NCBI GenBank assembly: GCA_011389575.1
Contig: JAABUB010000019.1
Location: 1 to 47,736, forward strand
DNA length: 47,736 nucleotides
Source of the DNA: Desulfotignum sp.
GTDB lineage: Bacteria; Desulfobacterota; Desulfobacteria; Desulfobacterales; Desulfobacteraceae
Direction of reading: 5' to 3'
Under the pieces are notes generated by a model. The model ran no database searches. It was not told the DNA's origin and worked only from the letters and a program-made list of their open reading frames with translations. This document shows, piece after piece, positions 17,378 through 26,535 of this stretch (positions are counted from its first letter, which is position 1; each line of letters begins with the position of its first letter). Made by a program: the position numbers and the translations under genes.

Positions 17378-18017
17378 GCTGCCCGATGAGCTTCACAAAC
17401 CGGCAGCCCCCCAGAGTTTCTTTTTTTATACCGGTATCGCTCTTTGTCAACTTCACAAGTTCCTGGGAAAAATGTCCGCCCACAGGCATGACCAGGCGAC
17501 CGCCAGTAGCCAGCTGCTCCACCAGAGGCGGCGGGATCTGGTTACCGCCGGCAGTCACAATGATGGCATCAAAGGGGCTTTCTTCCTTCCATCCCTGGGT
17601 ACCGTCGGAATACCGGGTCACAATGTTGTGGAGCCGCAGCCGGTCAAAAAGGGCGCGGGTCTGCAAAAAAAGCGGGTGGTTGCGTTCAATGGTATATACC
17701 CGGTAAACCATTTTGGCCAAAATGGCTGCCTGATAACCGGATCCGGTACCAATTTCAAGCACGCGCTCAGATCCTTTCAAATCCAGGCTCTGGGTCATTT
17801 CTGCTATAATATAGGGCTGGGATATGGTCTGGGCCTCACCAATGGGCAGGGGAAAATCCCCATAGGCACTGTCCACCAGGGCTTCACTTACAAACAAATG
17901 CCGGGGCACCTCATTCATTGCCTGAATCACCAAAGGGTCGGTAATTCCCCGGGCAATGATCTGCCTGTCCACCATGTCTTTGCGCCACCGGACAAATTTT
18001 TTGGGTTCATCGTTCAT
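17361..18017 (-). CDS. pcm: Protein-L-isoaspartate O-methyltransferase
   Basis: Pcm methylates L-isoaspartyl residues of damaged proteins so that they can return to normal aspartyl linkage. The 218-residue product has the SAM-binding motif [17 protein letters not shown], the family signature [15 protein letters not shown], and the C-terminal [13 protein letters not shown]. Several starts are open; ATG at 18017 (MNDEPKKF) follows GAAGGGG and gives the usual length. ATG at 18029 adds four residues, and the longer frame to a TTG at 18107 is less likely. The 3' end overlaps the DUF368 gene. Confidence 0.93.
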   Translation of the reverse strand: MNDEPKKFVRWRKDMVDRQIIARGITDPLVIQAMNEVPRHLFVSEALVDSAYGDFPLPIGEAQTISQPYIIAEMTQSLDLKGSERVLEIGTGSGYQAAILAKMVYRVYTIERNHPLFLQTRALFDRLRLHNIVTRYSDGTQGWKEESPFDAIIVTAGGNQIPPPLVEQLATGGRLVMPVGGHFSQELVKLTKSDTGIKKETLGGCRFVKLIGQHGWNG

Positions 18018-18116
18018 GAACCCCTTCATACCAGCATGTCCGTTTTCCGTCAAGCAGATACCGCCCCTTACGCTGAAATACGAATTCTTCAGATTGATCG
18101 ATACCAAAAGATCAGT

Positions 18117-19742
18117 CTATTGAATCACGGCAGCAGGTAATCCGAGCGGGGAGGCATCGCAATGGCCCGTAAATACCGGATTTTGGTTCCCGGTCTGGTT
18201 CAATTGTGCATACGCGTTGACAAGTGCTGAAATATCTGCCTCGCTCATACCGTTCGGGTCGTCAAATCCCCTGGCGGTCAAACGGCCGCCGGTTTTATTC
18301 AGCCCCTGTTTCCCTGTTGTTTTTTGGATCCGGATGCCGTATTTTTCCGGATGCTGTCCCATGTCCGAAGTGGCTGTGAGGGTAAATCTGGAAGGTTTGA
18401 ACCAGTTGAACACGTCCTTGCAGCTCATACAAAACCCAAGTGTTTCCAGAGCGTCTTCCCAGGTTTCCCCGGGTACGCCCACCATGATATTCACATGGTT
18501 GTTGTAAAAACCTGCCATTTTCATATGGTTTACAAAGGTCTGAAGGACGGCGGCATCATACCCTTTGTTCAACAGAGCCAGGATCCGGCTGCTGGCAGAT
18601 TCCATGCCCACGGTACAGTGGAAGCCGCTTTCCTTGAGTGCTTTGAAAATTTTTGGTGTAAATCCGGTATCTACCCGGATAAAGGCATGCCAGTTTATCT
18701 CAAGGCCCTGTTCCAGAATGGCTTGCGCAATTTTCAGGGCATGAGCGGGCGCGATGGCCTCAGCCAGCATCCTGAAACTGGAGAACCCCAAGTCCGTATA
18801 GTAGCGGATGTCGAAAAGAATATCAGCCGTTTTCCTGGGTCGGTAGGTCTTGTCCCGATGAAGGTTGACATAATCACAGAAAGCGCATTTCTTCCAATAA
18901 CAGCCGGCAGACTGTCTAATGGGAATTTTCGCCTCCCTGGGCATCCGGGCCAGGGCACTGGATCCGAAACGGTTGTAATCGTAGACCGGTGTGAGGTTTT
19001 GATTACCGGAATCATGGATACCGGTGGTTTGCTCCCGGTGCTTTTCAAAAGTCAGAACCCCGTCCGACTCCCGGGGCAGCCTGCCTGCTTTTACCGCCTT
19101 GACCAGGCAGGCCAGAGGATGCTCGCCCTCATATTGTACAAAAGAATCCACAGGCAGCCGTGCGTGCATTTCAGCCAGCTCTTCACGACCCATCAGGGTG
19201 ATAACCGGACCCCCGAAACAGATGTGGACCGGGTCCGCCATTTGTTTTATCTGCCCGGCCAGTGCAACCGCCGGTGCCAGCTGCTGGGAAAAGGGGATGG
19301 AAAATCCCACTACAGGGGCCCTGCTTTGGACAATTTCCCGAACAATTTCAGGATGCAGCAAATCCATCAAATCCCGCATCTCCGGGCTGTCCACCAATTC
19401 CTGAATACCCGCGCAAGAAAGGGTTCGGGTCTGATAGAGATGGCCGAACATCTTTTTGTAGGTTTTACCAAAGACACGGGTATACCGGGTTCCAGCTATT
19501 TCCATGGCCATCAGATCCTGAACCGAATCCAATCTGGATATAATGCGGTCCGGTATTCCGGCCCCCCTCTCCGGCTCAGATGACCTGGCAATGCAGAACA
19601 GGGCGGCAAGGTTCAGGTCCACGGTTCTGGTATGAAATCCTTTGCTTTCAAGAAAACTGCTCAGAAAATGGGGGGCTGAATAGACCCGGTCGATTCGGTC
19701 CATGGGCGGGGGAAATATCAATACGGCATCCAACTGGGTCAT
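18117..19742 (-). CDS. Radical SAM protein with N-terminal B12-binding-like domain, unusual CX4CX2C motif
   Basis: A 541-residue radical SAM enzyme of unknown substrate. The N-terminal ~200 residues have the layout of B12-binding radical SAM proteins (LIFPPP start, later PVVGFSIPFSQQLAPAVAL and HICFGGPVITLMG), but I do not see the classical DxHxxG cobalamin motif. The iron-sulfur cysteines read GCYWKKCAFCDY, that is CX4CX2C rather than the common CX3CX2C. The TIM-barrel part continues with a GMESASSRILALLNKGY segment typical of the superfamily. ATG at 19742 follows AAAGGAG; an upstream in-frame extension to 19937 is non-family sequence. It lies 99 bases upstream of pcm on the same strand. Confidence 0.85.
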   Translation of the reverse strand: MTQLDAVLIFPPPMDRIDRVYSAPHFLSSFLESKGFHTRTVDLNLAALFCIARSSEPERGAGIPDRIISRLDSVQDLMAMEIAGTRYTRVFGKTYKKMFGHLYQTRTLSCAGIQELVDSPEMRDLMDLLHPEIVREIVQSRAPVVGFSIPFSQQLAPAVALAGQIKQMADPVHICFGGPVITLMGREELAEMHARLPVDSFVQYEGEHPLACLVKAVKAGRLPRESDGVLTFEKHREQTTGIHDSGNQNLTPVYDYNRFGSSALARMPREAKIPIRQSAGCYWKKCAFCDYVNLHRDKTYRPRKTADILFDIRYYTDLGFSSFRMLAEAIAPAHALKIAQAILEQGLEINWHAFIRVDTGFTPKIFKALKESGFHCTVGMESASSRILALLNKGYDAAVLQTFVNHMKMAGFYNNHVNIMVGVPGETWEDALETLGFCMSCKDVFNWFKPSRFTLTATSDMGQHPEKYGIRIQKTTGKQGLNKTGGRLTARGFDDPNGMSEADISALVNAYAQLNQTGNQNPVFTGHCDASPLGLPAAVIQ

Positions 19743-20006
19743 AGAAAAGGCTCCTTTTGTTTCGATTTTTTCTGCTATCTTTATAACAGACAATAACCGG
19801 GAATGCATCCGGTAATCTCTATATTCCGGGCCTAAAAATCCCCCACAGGCATGGTGCGGCTTGCAGGACAGATGTAATAAAGTATTGTACAGTGTCGGCA
19901 AAGCAAAAATACAGGATTCTCCCCATATCCCCTCCAACCGGCAAAGGATATAATGCTGAAAAGAAAAGGGTTATGATCAGGATATGCCCAAACCAGGGAG
20001 GATGTC

Positions 20007-20252
20007 ATGGAAAAGGACAGCATCATTAACAATACCATGGGAGGACTTGCGGATCTGCCTGTCCTGCCGGCAGTGGCTGATTCAAAAGGCCCATATGCGG
20101 ATGATGGTATATATCCGGAGGAGGATGACTTGGCCAACGCACTCTGCCTGCTGAACCTCATGGTCAGCAGAAACCGCATACGCAAAAATGAACCGTCCGG
20201 CCGGCCTGAAATGAGATTAATACCAAAAGGGATTGGATATGCAGACCTATAA
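20007..20252 (+). CDS. Small hypothetical protein
   Basis: An 81-residue reading frame with no recognised domain, signal peptide or membrane segment. It is supported mainly by a very good ribosome site (GGGAGGA, four bases before the ATG), a perfect TATAAT at 19949-19954 upstream, and a 14-base overlap with the next gene, which implies coupling. The sequence is acidic in its middle (DDGIYPEEDD) and basic near the end. It may be a real small gene or a translated leader. Confidence 0.5.
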   Translation: MEKDSIINNTMGGLADLPVLPAVADSKGPYADDGIYPEEDDLANALCLLNLMVSRNRIRKNEPSGRPEMRLIPKGIGYADL

Positions 20253-20697
20253 GACCGTGGCAGACATTTTCGATTTTCTTGAAACCTATCATGGGCGGTT
20301 AAAAGAATTTTACCGGAAAAATCAGGCTGCGGTGAACTCCGAACGCGTAAAAATGCTGCTTTCATATACCAGCCGTCATGAGAAAAATATTCAGGATGTA
20401 CTCAAAACACTTAACGAAAAAGAGCGGGACATCATACTGAAAACCTGGGTGCAGTTTATCCCTTTTACTGAAACAGTTTTGACCGAAAAACAATGGGCAG
20501 ATCCTGAAGAAGATATAGACAGTATCGTTCAACAGGTATTTGAACTGGATGACAATTTAATACAGTTTTACGACAAAATGATCCACCAGAGTGGGATCCC
20601 TGCGCCGGTCCAGGAATTTTTCCGGCACCTGATCTTTCTGGAGGAAAAAGAAAAGACACAAATTGCCCAGGCAGCCCAGCAGATAAAAGACTTTTAG
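20239..20697 (+). CDS. Small all-helical protein, possibly ferritin-like
   Basis: A 152-residue protein predicted by eye to be almost entirely helical and rich in Glu, Lys and Gln. Helices such as FDFLETYHGRLKEFYRKN, VKMLLSYTSRHEKNIQDVL and EFFRHLIFLEEKEKTQIAQA resemble a four-helix ferritin or rubrerythrin-like bundle, and the E/H spacing is suggestive, but a full di-iron ligand set is not evident. No named family is claimed. ATG at 20239 (AAAAGGGA upstream) is preferred to a TTG at 20233. It overlaps the preceding small gene and converges with the cyclo-ligase gene nine bases away. Confidence 0.7.
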   Translation: MQTYKTVADIFDFLETYHGRLKEFYRKNQAAVNSERVKMLLSYTSRHEKNIQDVLKTLNEKERDIILKTWVQFIPFTETVLTEKQWADPEEDIDSIVQQVFELDDNLIQFYDKMIHQSGIPAPVQEFFRHLIFLEEKEKTQIAQAAQQIKDF

Positions 20698-20705
20698 ATA
20701 CAGTT

Positions 20706-21293
20706 TTAAATTTTATAGATGACCCGTTTATCAGTAATGATGATATCAACGGTGTGTTTTCTGGAATCCATCTGAATCTGGTCCACAATCTGCTCTTCAA
20801 AGGCAAGAGAGACCTTTCTGCATGTTTCGGGCAGCCGTGTAATAAGCTTGGTATAATAATTGTTACCAAATCCAATACGGCCGCCTTTATCATCAAACGC
20901 CAGGCCCGGAATAAAGGCGATATCAATCTCGTCCAGAGAAAGCTTTTTACATTTTTCAGGATCCGGTTCAAGCACATCACTGGCATTGGGCAGCAGGTCT
21001 TTGTCATAATCGGATATTTTACACAGATGAAACGCATTTTTGGCATCTGTGAACATCGGCAGCACGATTGTTTTTTCTATATGAAGCGCTTTTCGAATAA
21101 TCCTTTCCATGGGAATTTCCACACTGCCGGCTGTGTGCATGAATGACACCTGGGATTCCATGAAATTGGCAAATTCAAATACTTTGTTCTCAATCTGGTA
21201 GTATTTGGCTTCCCGTTCCTGTTTTGTGACGGCCTCAAGCCTTTCAGCCACCTGTGCCAATATGCTTGTTTTCGTATTTTTCACCTCTTCCAT
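20706..21293 (-). CDS. 5-formyltetrahydrofolate cyclo-ligase family protein
   Basis: Enzymes of this family convert 5-formyl-THF to 5,10-methenyl-THF with ATP, returning stored folate to one-carbon metabolism. The 195-residue protein has the C-terminal signature [16 protein letters not shown], matching the family's D-x-x-G-x-R-x-G-x-G-x-x-Y-Y pattern, followed by [10 protein letters not shown]. The N-terminal third is divergent, so a related ligase activity is possible. ATG at 21293 is preferred, with AAGGA about nine bases upstream; a GTG two codons earlier is also open. It is divergent from serS. Confidence 0.85.
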   Translation of the reverse strand: MEEVKNTKTSILAQVAERLEAVTKQEREAKYYQIENKVFEFANFMESQVSFMHTAGSVEIPMERIIRKALHIEKTIVLPMFTDAKNAFHLCKISDYDKDLLPNASDVLEPDPEKCKKLSLDEIDIAFIPGLAFDDKGGRIGFGNNYYTKLITRLPETCRKVSLAFEEQIVDQIQMDSRKHTVDIIITDKRVIYKI

Positions 21294-21333
21294 AATCACT
21301 TTTCCTTATGGTTACAAAAAAATATAACAGAAT

Positions 21334-21359
21334 ATTATACACAAGTGCCTGATTGTCAA
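21334..21359 (-). promoter_or_regulatory. Candidate promoter for the cyclo-ligase gene
   Basis: On the minus strand a perfect TTGACA (21359-21354) and a perfect TATAAT (21339-21334) occur, but only 14 bases apart. With the usual 17-base spacing the -10 would instead be AATATT. The short spacing might mean dependence on a DNA-twisting activator, or chance. Confidence 0.35.
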
Positions 21360-21372
21360 CATGCAATAATCA

Positions 21373-21401
21373 TTGACTGTTCATATGTCCCATGCTATTT
21401 G
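21373..21401 (+). promoter_or_regulatory. Candidate extended -10 promoter for serS
   Basis: TTGACT (21373-21378) is followed after 17 bases by TATTTG (21396-21401), which is preceded by TGC, an extended -10 element. Transcription would begin near 21408, giving a leader of about 60 bases before serS. Confidence 0.38.
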
Positions 21402-21470
21402 GTTACAATTAAAAAAAGACATATGAGACGCGAGTTTATCAACCAGAAAACAGGCAGAACAGGAAAGACG

Positions 21471-22751
21471 ATGCTGGATGCAAAATATATTATAAACAAC
21501 CTGGAAACCGTTCAAAAAGGAATGGAAAAACGCGGTACTGCAGTTGATTTTTCTGTACTGATGGAAAATGAGGAAAAAAGGAAAACCCTTCTGCTGCAAA
21601 TCGAGCAATTGCGACACCAGCGGAATGTGGTTTCCGAAGATATTGCCAAAATAAAACGGTCCGGTAAAGATGCCCAGTCCAGCATTGACAGGATGCGGTC
21701 TGTTTCAGAAACAATCAAATCTTTGGACAAAGAGCTTGGTGAAGTTGAAACCGCCATCCACACGTTTTTGATTACCCTGCCCAATCTGCCCCATACAGAT
21801 GTGCCCAAAGGAAAAGATGAAACCCAGAACCGTCTGGAAAAAACCCACGGCTCCCCCCGGGATTTTGATTTTCCCGTCCAGGACCATGCAGATATCGGAG
21901 AAGGCTTAGGCATTCTGGATCTTGGCAGGGCCGCCAAACTGGCTGGCGCCCGTTTTCCATTATATCTGGGGTCAGGCGCAAGACTGGAGCGGGCCCTGAT
22001 CAACTTCATGCTGGACATCCATACAAAAGAGCATGGATACAAAGAGACCCTTCCTCCTTTTATCGTCAACAGAGCCACCATGACCGGGACAGGTCAGCTG
22101 CCCAAATTTGAAGAGGATCTGTTCAAGATCCAGGGCCTGGATTATTATTTGATTCCCACCTCAGAGGTGCCGGTGACCAATATATATGCCGGTGAAATTC
22201 TGGCAGAAGAGGACCTGCCGTACAAATTCACTGCCTATACCCCCTGTTTCAGATCTGAGGCCGGTTCCTATGGCCGGGATACCAAAGGGCTGATCCGGCA
22301 GCACCAGTTCAACAAGGTGGAAATGGTGAAAATTACCCCCCCTGAATCTTCTTTTGCAGAACTGGAATCCCTTCTGGTCAATGCAGAAACCATTCTCCAG
22401 CGCCTGGAACTGCCCTATCAGGTGCTTACCCTGTGCACCGGAGATCTGGGATTTTCCGCCACCAAAACCTATGACATTGAAGTATGGATGCCGGGACAGA
22501 ACAAATACAGGGAGATCTCTTCGTGCAGCAACTGCCTTGATTTTCAGGCCCGAAGGGCAGGGATCCGCTTTAAACGCAAAGATGCAAAAAAAACCGAATT
22601 CTGTCATACCCTGAATGGTTCAGGCCTTGCTGTGGGAAGGACCTTTGCCGCAATTCTTGAAAACTATCAGCAGCCGGACGGCACGGTCAATATACCTGAA
22701 GCCCTGATACCATATATGGGAGGCCAAAAAACAATCACCAATGAAACCTGA
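21471..22751 (+). CDS. serS: Seryl-tRNA synthetase
   Basis: SerS charges tRNA-Ser with serine. The 426-residue protein has an N-terminal long-helix hairpin (residues ~1-100) that binds the tRNA variable arm, and a class II catalytic domain with motif 2 ([20 protein letters not shown]) and motif 3 ([20 protein letters not shown]). ATG at 21471 follows AGGAAAGACG; an upstream extension of the frame to 21345 is not family sequence. The last 11 bases overlap thrC. Confidence 0.97.
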   Translation: MLDAKYIINNLETVQKGMEKRGTAVDFSVLMENEEKRKTLLLQIEQLRHQRNVVSEDIAKIKRSGKDAQSSIDRMRSVSETIKSLDKELGEVETAIHTFLITLPNLPHTDVPKGKDETQNRLEKTHGSPRDFDFPVQDHADIGEGLGILDLGRAAKLAGARFPLYLGSGARLERALINFMLDIHTKEHGYKETLPPFIVNRATMTGTGQLPKFEEDLFKIQGLDYYLIPTSEVPVTNIYAGEILAEEDLPYKFTAYTPCFRSEAGSYGRDTKGLIRQHQFNKVEMVKITPPESSFAELESLLVNAETILQRLELPYQVLTLCTGDLGFSATKTYDIEVWMPGQNKYREISSCSNCLDFQARRAGIRFKRKDAKKTEFCHTLNGSGLAVGRTFAAILENYQQPDGTVNIPEALIPYMGGQKTITNET

Positions 22752-24246
22752 ACTGTTTCCGGAACATATCCGGCCCCATCTTATTCCCCGGCCGAAAGGC
22801 GATCTGTATTACAAATGCCTGGGCTGCGGTGCCGGGTATCCAGTGGAAAAACTGTTGTATGTCTGCCCGGCATGCGATGCGGTCCTGTTGCTCCATAACC
22901 GGAACCAGGAAGATCTCCATAAAATTGAAGGGACAACCTGGCAGCAGATATTCGACTATCGCAGGATGCTGAAGATACCCGCTTTAAAGGGTATTTACCG
23001 TTACCATGAATTCATCGGCCCGGTGATTCCTCTGGAATCCATTATTTATCTGGGAGAAGGCCACACCCCTGTGGTGGAGGCATCCGGTTTTCTTACAGAA
23101 AAGGTGGGGCTGCATTTTTATTTTAAAAATGACGGCCAGAATCCCAGTGCCTCGTTCAAGGACCGGGGCATGGCTTCAGCCCTTTCCAGCATCAAATTTC
23201 TCCTTGACCAGGGCCTGGTCTCAGATGTTATTGCGGTGTGTGCATCCACCGGGGACACCTCTGCGGCAGCGGCATTGTATGCCTCTTACCTGAGACCCCT
23301 GATCAAATCGGCCGTGCTTCTGCCCCACAAAAAAGTCACGGTTCAGCAGCTATCCCAGCCCCTGGGCAGCGGTGCCAATGTATTTGAAATCCCGGGGGTG
23401 TTTGATGACTGCATGAAAATAGTGGAACATCTGTCCACCAGATATCCTGTGGTGCTGCTCAATTCCAAAAATGCCTGGCGGATTCTGGGGCAGGAATCTT
23501 ATTCCTATGAAATCGCCCAGGATTTTGACTGGGATATGGCCCGCAAGGTGGTAATGGTTCCCATCGGCAATGCCGGTAATATTTCCGCCATCATGAACGG
23601 GTTTCTGAAATTTTTTAAGGCCGGCATCATCAACCAGCTGCCCAAAATCATCGGTGTGCAGTCAGAACATGCAGACCCGGTGTATCAATACTATCTGGAG
23701 CCGGATGAAGCAAAACGCGTATTTTCCCCGGTGGATACAAAGCCCAGTGTGGCCCAGGCTGCCATGATAGGCAATCCTGTGTCCATGCCCCGGGTGGTTG
23801 CCATTGCCAAAGAATACAACCGGGAATCAGGACATGACAATGTGTTTTTTGTCCAGGTAACCGAGCAGGCCATCATGGACTGGCAGCTCACCGCCAACCA
23901 GAATGGGCATATTGCCTGTACCCAGGGCGGAGAATGCCTGGCCGGTCTTGTCAAGGCCCGGGCCATGGATCTGGTTTCTTCAGATGAAACCGCTGTGTTG
24001 AACGCAACCGCCCACGCCATTAAATTTTCCGAGTTCCAGGACCTGTACTTCAAAAACAAAATCCCGGACGCCTATCATATCGTACCGGACCCGGACCGCA
24101 TGAACCTGCCCGAACTGATCACACCGGATAACCCGGATCTTGTACCCTCCCAGGAAAAACGGCTGGGAAAATCTGAATTTGCACAATTTATTGCGGAAAT
24201 ATCCGGAAAAATAGCTAATAAAATGCACTTATCATCTGCTGACTGA
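22741..24246 (+). CDS. thrC: Threonine synthase with N-terminal zinc ribbon
   Basis: Threonine synthase converts O-phosphohomoserine to threonine with pyridoxal phosphate. The 501-residue protein starts with a Cys4 zinc-ribbon-like segment (C26, C29, C42, C45), followed by the PLP-lyase fold. The Schiff-base lysine is K140 in [27 protein letters not shown] and [14 protein letters not shown] are the phosphate-binding glycine-rich segments. It overlaps serS by 11 bases, and its stop shares one base with the next gene's start, so the three genes are probably one operon. Confidence 0.93.
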   Translation: MKPELFPEHIRPHLIPRPKGDLYYKCLGCGAGYPVEKLLYVCPACDAVLLLHNRNQEDLHKIEGTTWQQIFDYRRMLKIPALKGIYRYHEFIGPVIPLESIIYLGEGHTPVVEASGFLTEKVGLHFYFKNDGQNPSASFKDRGMASALSSIKFLLDQGLVSDVIAVCASTGDTSAAAALYASYLRPLIKSAVLLPHKKVTVQQLSQPLGSGANVFEIPGVFDDCMKIVEHLSTRYPVVLLNSKNAWRILGQESYSYEIAQDFDWDMARKVVMVPIGNAGNISAIMNGFLKFFKAGIINQLPKIIGVQSEHADPVYQYYLEPDEAKRVFSPVDTKPSVAQAAMIGNPVSMPRVVAIAKEYNRESGHDNVFFVQVTEQAIMDWQLTANQNGHIACTQGGECLAGLVKARAMDLVSSDETAVLNATAHAIKFSEFQDLYFKNKIPDAYHIVPDPDRMNLPELITPDNPDLVPSQEKRLGKSEFAQFIAEISGKIANKMHLSSAD

Positions 24247-25739
24247 TGGATTTTCATGATTTCAAAAAGACAATAATTGGCGCCTGTCTGCCTGCAGTTA
24301 TCATATGGTATCTGATCAGCCCGGCTGCAGGAGCGGTAAAAACATCTCTGAAACATTATTCCATTATCACCCATCAGAACCAGGATATCCTGTGTGAACC
24401 CTATACAGTAAAAAAAGATGACTGGCTCTATAAAATTTTCCGGCAGAAAGGAGAGATTTCTGAACAGGATTTCCCCCTTTTTATATCCATTTTTAAAAAA
24501 ATAAATCCCGGAATCAGCAATATTGATACCATATCACCGGGAATCCGGATTCTCATCCCCCTGAAGATGGTAAACAAGCAGGCGTATACTTCTGATGATA
24601 CCGGCATGGTGGCAGTGCCGGTGGTGGAATTTTCCCATCTGCCGGCCTCTTTTGATGTGACACCATATATCCGGGAATATACCATCCAGCCCGGGGACAC
24701 AATTTCTGATCTTATGGACAAAACTTTTTTAAAAAAAGGCGGTGGTGTCACCCGGGAAGGCCGTATGTTATTTTATCGTCTGAACCCTGGAATCAAAAAT
24801 ATCCATATGGTTTATCAAGGTACCCGGGTGGGTATACCGAAACCTGCTATTTTGTCTCAGCCCTGGTTTTCATCTTTTCTCACCCATGGCAAACCACCGG
24901 CACAAGCTCACCTGCGACAAGCGGTTATGCAGACCCGGGATACACCACAAGTTCATGCACCTGAAAATACTTTGTCAGATGTTTCCGCTTACCAGATCCA
25001 GCAGTTGAAACGATACGCTGCCCTGATGAAAGGCACCCTGCTCCACCAGGGAAAAATGTATTTTCCGGCAAAAAACGTTGAGAATGAAATCTGGCTGAAT
25101 CTTTCCCAGACCCCGCTCATCGAAACCGGGGACCATGGTGAAAAAATCCTGCTTTTCCCGGATAACCGGACAGGGTATATACTGGATAAAAAACTGGTCC
25201 AGACCATCAAGTCTCACTGGAAGCATGCAAAAATCGAACAGATCCAGGCGGCCATCCAAAAGGCCCGCCTCAAGAACCAAAAAAAGGTTTCACCTGCTTT
25301 GATCCGGAAAAATATCCCGGATATACTGGAAGGAACACCGTTTGATTTCTTTTCTGAAGAAAAAATACAGTTTTTTGTGAACAATATTTCCATGTCCGCA
25401 GTATTCGGACGGATAAAACGGCATGCCGGTCCGGATCTGTTGGTCAATTTCGGGGATACCTATGGCACAGCAATAACCAGTATCCAGAACCTGGGATTGG
25501 ATATATTATCCTTTTCTCCGAATCAGTCCTGGAAGGATCAGGTTCGGCTTCTGCTGTCTGCCCTGGGCTATGCAATATGGGAAAATCCTTCCTTCAGCCA
25601 TCAGAAAAAGGTGGAAACCCTGGAAGGCCTGTATGCGGAACTGCTGCCGGACCGTGTTTTTGTTTCCCTGTATCCTTTGTCCCCCGGTGCCGCTACATTT
25701 TTACAAACAGAACAGGTCCGGTATATTCACCTGAAATAA
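24246..25739 (+). CDS. Envelope protein with LysM-like modules
   Basis: A 497-residue protein with an N-terminal signal-anchor-like segment (residues ~8-29) and two LysM-like modules: PYTVKKDDWLYKIFRQKG, and YTIQPGDTISDLMDKTF followed by a later NPGI...GTRVGIP segment. LysM modules bind peptidoglycan, so it probably sits in the periplasm. The C-terminal ~200 residues (from SPALIRKNIPDILEG) have no family I recognise. The ATG overlaps the thrC stop by one base. It precedes a PilF-like lipoprotein, and a role in anchoring pilus or envelope machinery is possible but not shown. Confidence 0.75.
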   Translation: MDFHDFKKTIIGACLPAVIIWYLISPAAGAVKTSLKHYSIITHQNQDILCEPYTVKKDDWLYKIFRQKGEISEQDFPLFISIFKKINPGISNIDTISPGIRILIPLKMVNKQAYTSDDTGMVAVPVVEFSHLPASFDVTPYIREYTIQPGDTISDLMDKTFLKKGGGVTREGRMLFYRLNPGIKNIHMVYQGTRVGIPKPAILSQPWFSSFLTHGKPPAQAHLRQAVMQTRDTPQVHAPENTLSDVSAYQIQQLKRYAALMKGTLLHQGKMYFPAKNVENEIWLNLSQTPLIETGDHGEKILLFPDNRTGYILDKKLVQTIKSHWKHAKIEQIQAAIQKARLKNQKKVSPALIRKNIPDILEGTPFDFFSEEKIQFFVNNISMSAVFGRIKRHAGPDLLVNFGDTYGTAITSIQNLGLDILSFSPNQSWKDQVRLLLSALGYAIWENPSFSHQKKVETLEGLYAELLPDRVFVSLYPLSPGAATFLQTEQVRYIHLK

Positions 25740-25776
25740 GAGACTTGATAAACCATCAATGTTCATAGGATAAATC

Positions 25777-26535
25777 ATGAAGCAACATCTAGTTTGGGTA
25801 GTTTTGCTTGGCTTTTTGCTGCCTGCCTGCACCAGTTCCACCAGCTTGTCCCAGAAGGAATCCGGTCTGGCTGAAGCGGTGAAAATTCAAGGTGAAGCTC
25901 TTTTGCTGCAGGGAGATTACACAGCAGCCTTATCAAAACTGCTGGAGGCACGCAAAATGACCCCTAAGGACCCGTATCTGCACAACAGTTTAGGACTTGC
26001 CTATATGGGAAAAAAACGCGATGATCTTGCTGTGGCATCTTTTAAAAAGGCGCTGGATCTGAAACCTGATTACACCGAAGCGCTCAATAATCTTGGGGCA
26101 GCTTTTCTGCGCCTGAAAAAATGGGATACAGCCATCTCGGCGTTTAAAAAAGTGTTGGAAGATCTTTTGTATCCAACCCCCCAGTATCCACTTTCCAATC
26201 TGGGGTGGGCATATCTGGGAAAAAAGGAGTATCTCCAGGCAAAATATTTTTTTTCCCAGGCCCTGGATGAAGCACCCGGCTTTGTGGCAGCAACCCACGG
26301 CCTTGCCCTGGTGTATCTTGACACCCGGCAGGTGGATGAGGCCATAGAGTTTCTTTCCAACAGCCTTCGTAGAATTCCAGACAGCGCTATTCTGCACGCC
26401 GACCTGGCAAGAGCCCATGAAATCAGGGGCCAAATCGGCCGGGCCAGACAATCCTGGAAAAAGGTGCGCGAGTATAGCGAGGAAAATTCAAAACTGGCTC
26501 AGACAGCCAGAAAAAGGTTGTCTGAGCTGGACTAA
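25777..26535 (+). CDS. pilF: PilF/PilW-like TPR lipoprotein (type IV pilus secretin pilotin candidate)
   Basis: A 252-residue outer-membrane lipoprotein candidate: the signal peptide ends in the lipobox LLPAC (Cys18), followed by about five tetratricopeptide repeats (for example YLHNSLGLAYMGKKRDDLAVA and EALNNLGAAFLRLKKWDTAI in sequence). Such proteins, PilF or PilW, help the secretin PilQ insert and multimerise in the outer membrane. AGGATAAATC precedes the ATG. The gene converges with pilQ and the two stop codons overlap by four bases, which supports a pilus role, though it is transcribed with serS-thrC rather than with the pil operon. Confidence 0.8.
   Translation: MKQHLVWVVLLGFLLPACTSSTSLSQKESGLAEAVKIQGEALLLQGDYTAALSKLLEARKMTPKDPYLHNSLGLAYMGKKRDDLAVASFKKALDLKPDYTEALNNLGAAFLRLKKWDTAISAFKKVLEDLLYPTPQYPLSNLGWAYLGKKEYLQAKYFFSQALDEAPGFVAATHGLALVYLDTRQVDEAIEFLSNSLRRIPDSAILHADLARAHEIRGQIGRARQSWKKVREYSEENSKLAQTARKRLSELD

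Noticed and set aside
17229-18140. 303-codon plus-strand open frame
   Set aside because: It lies opposite pcm and the DUF368 gene, both well supported; its translation is low in recognisable motifs and has no ribosome site.
18324-19583. 419-codon plus-strand open frame
   Set aside because: It is antisense to the radical SAM gene, which has clear domain motifs; its own translation shows no domain and an unnatural His/Pro/Gly-rich composition.
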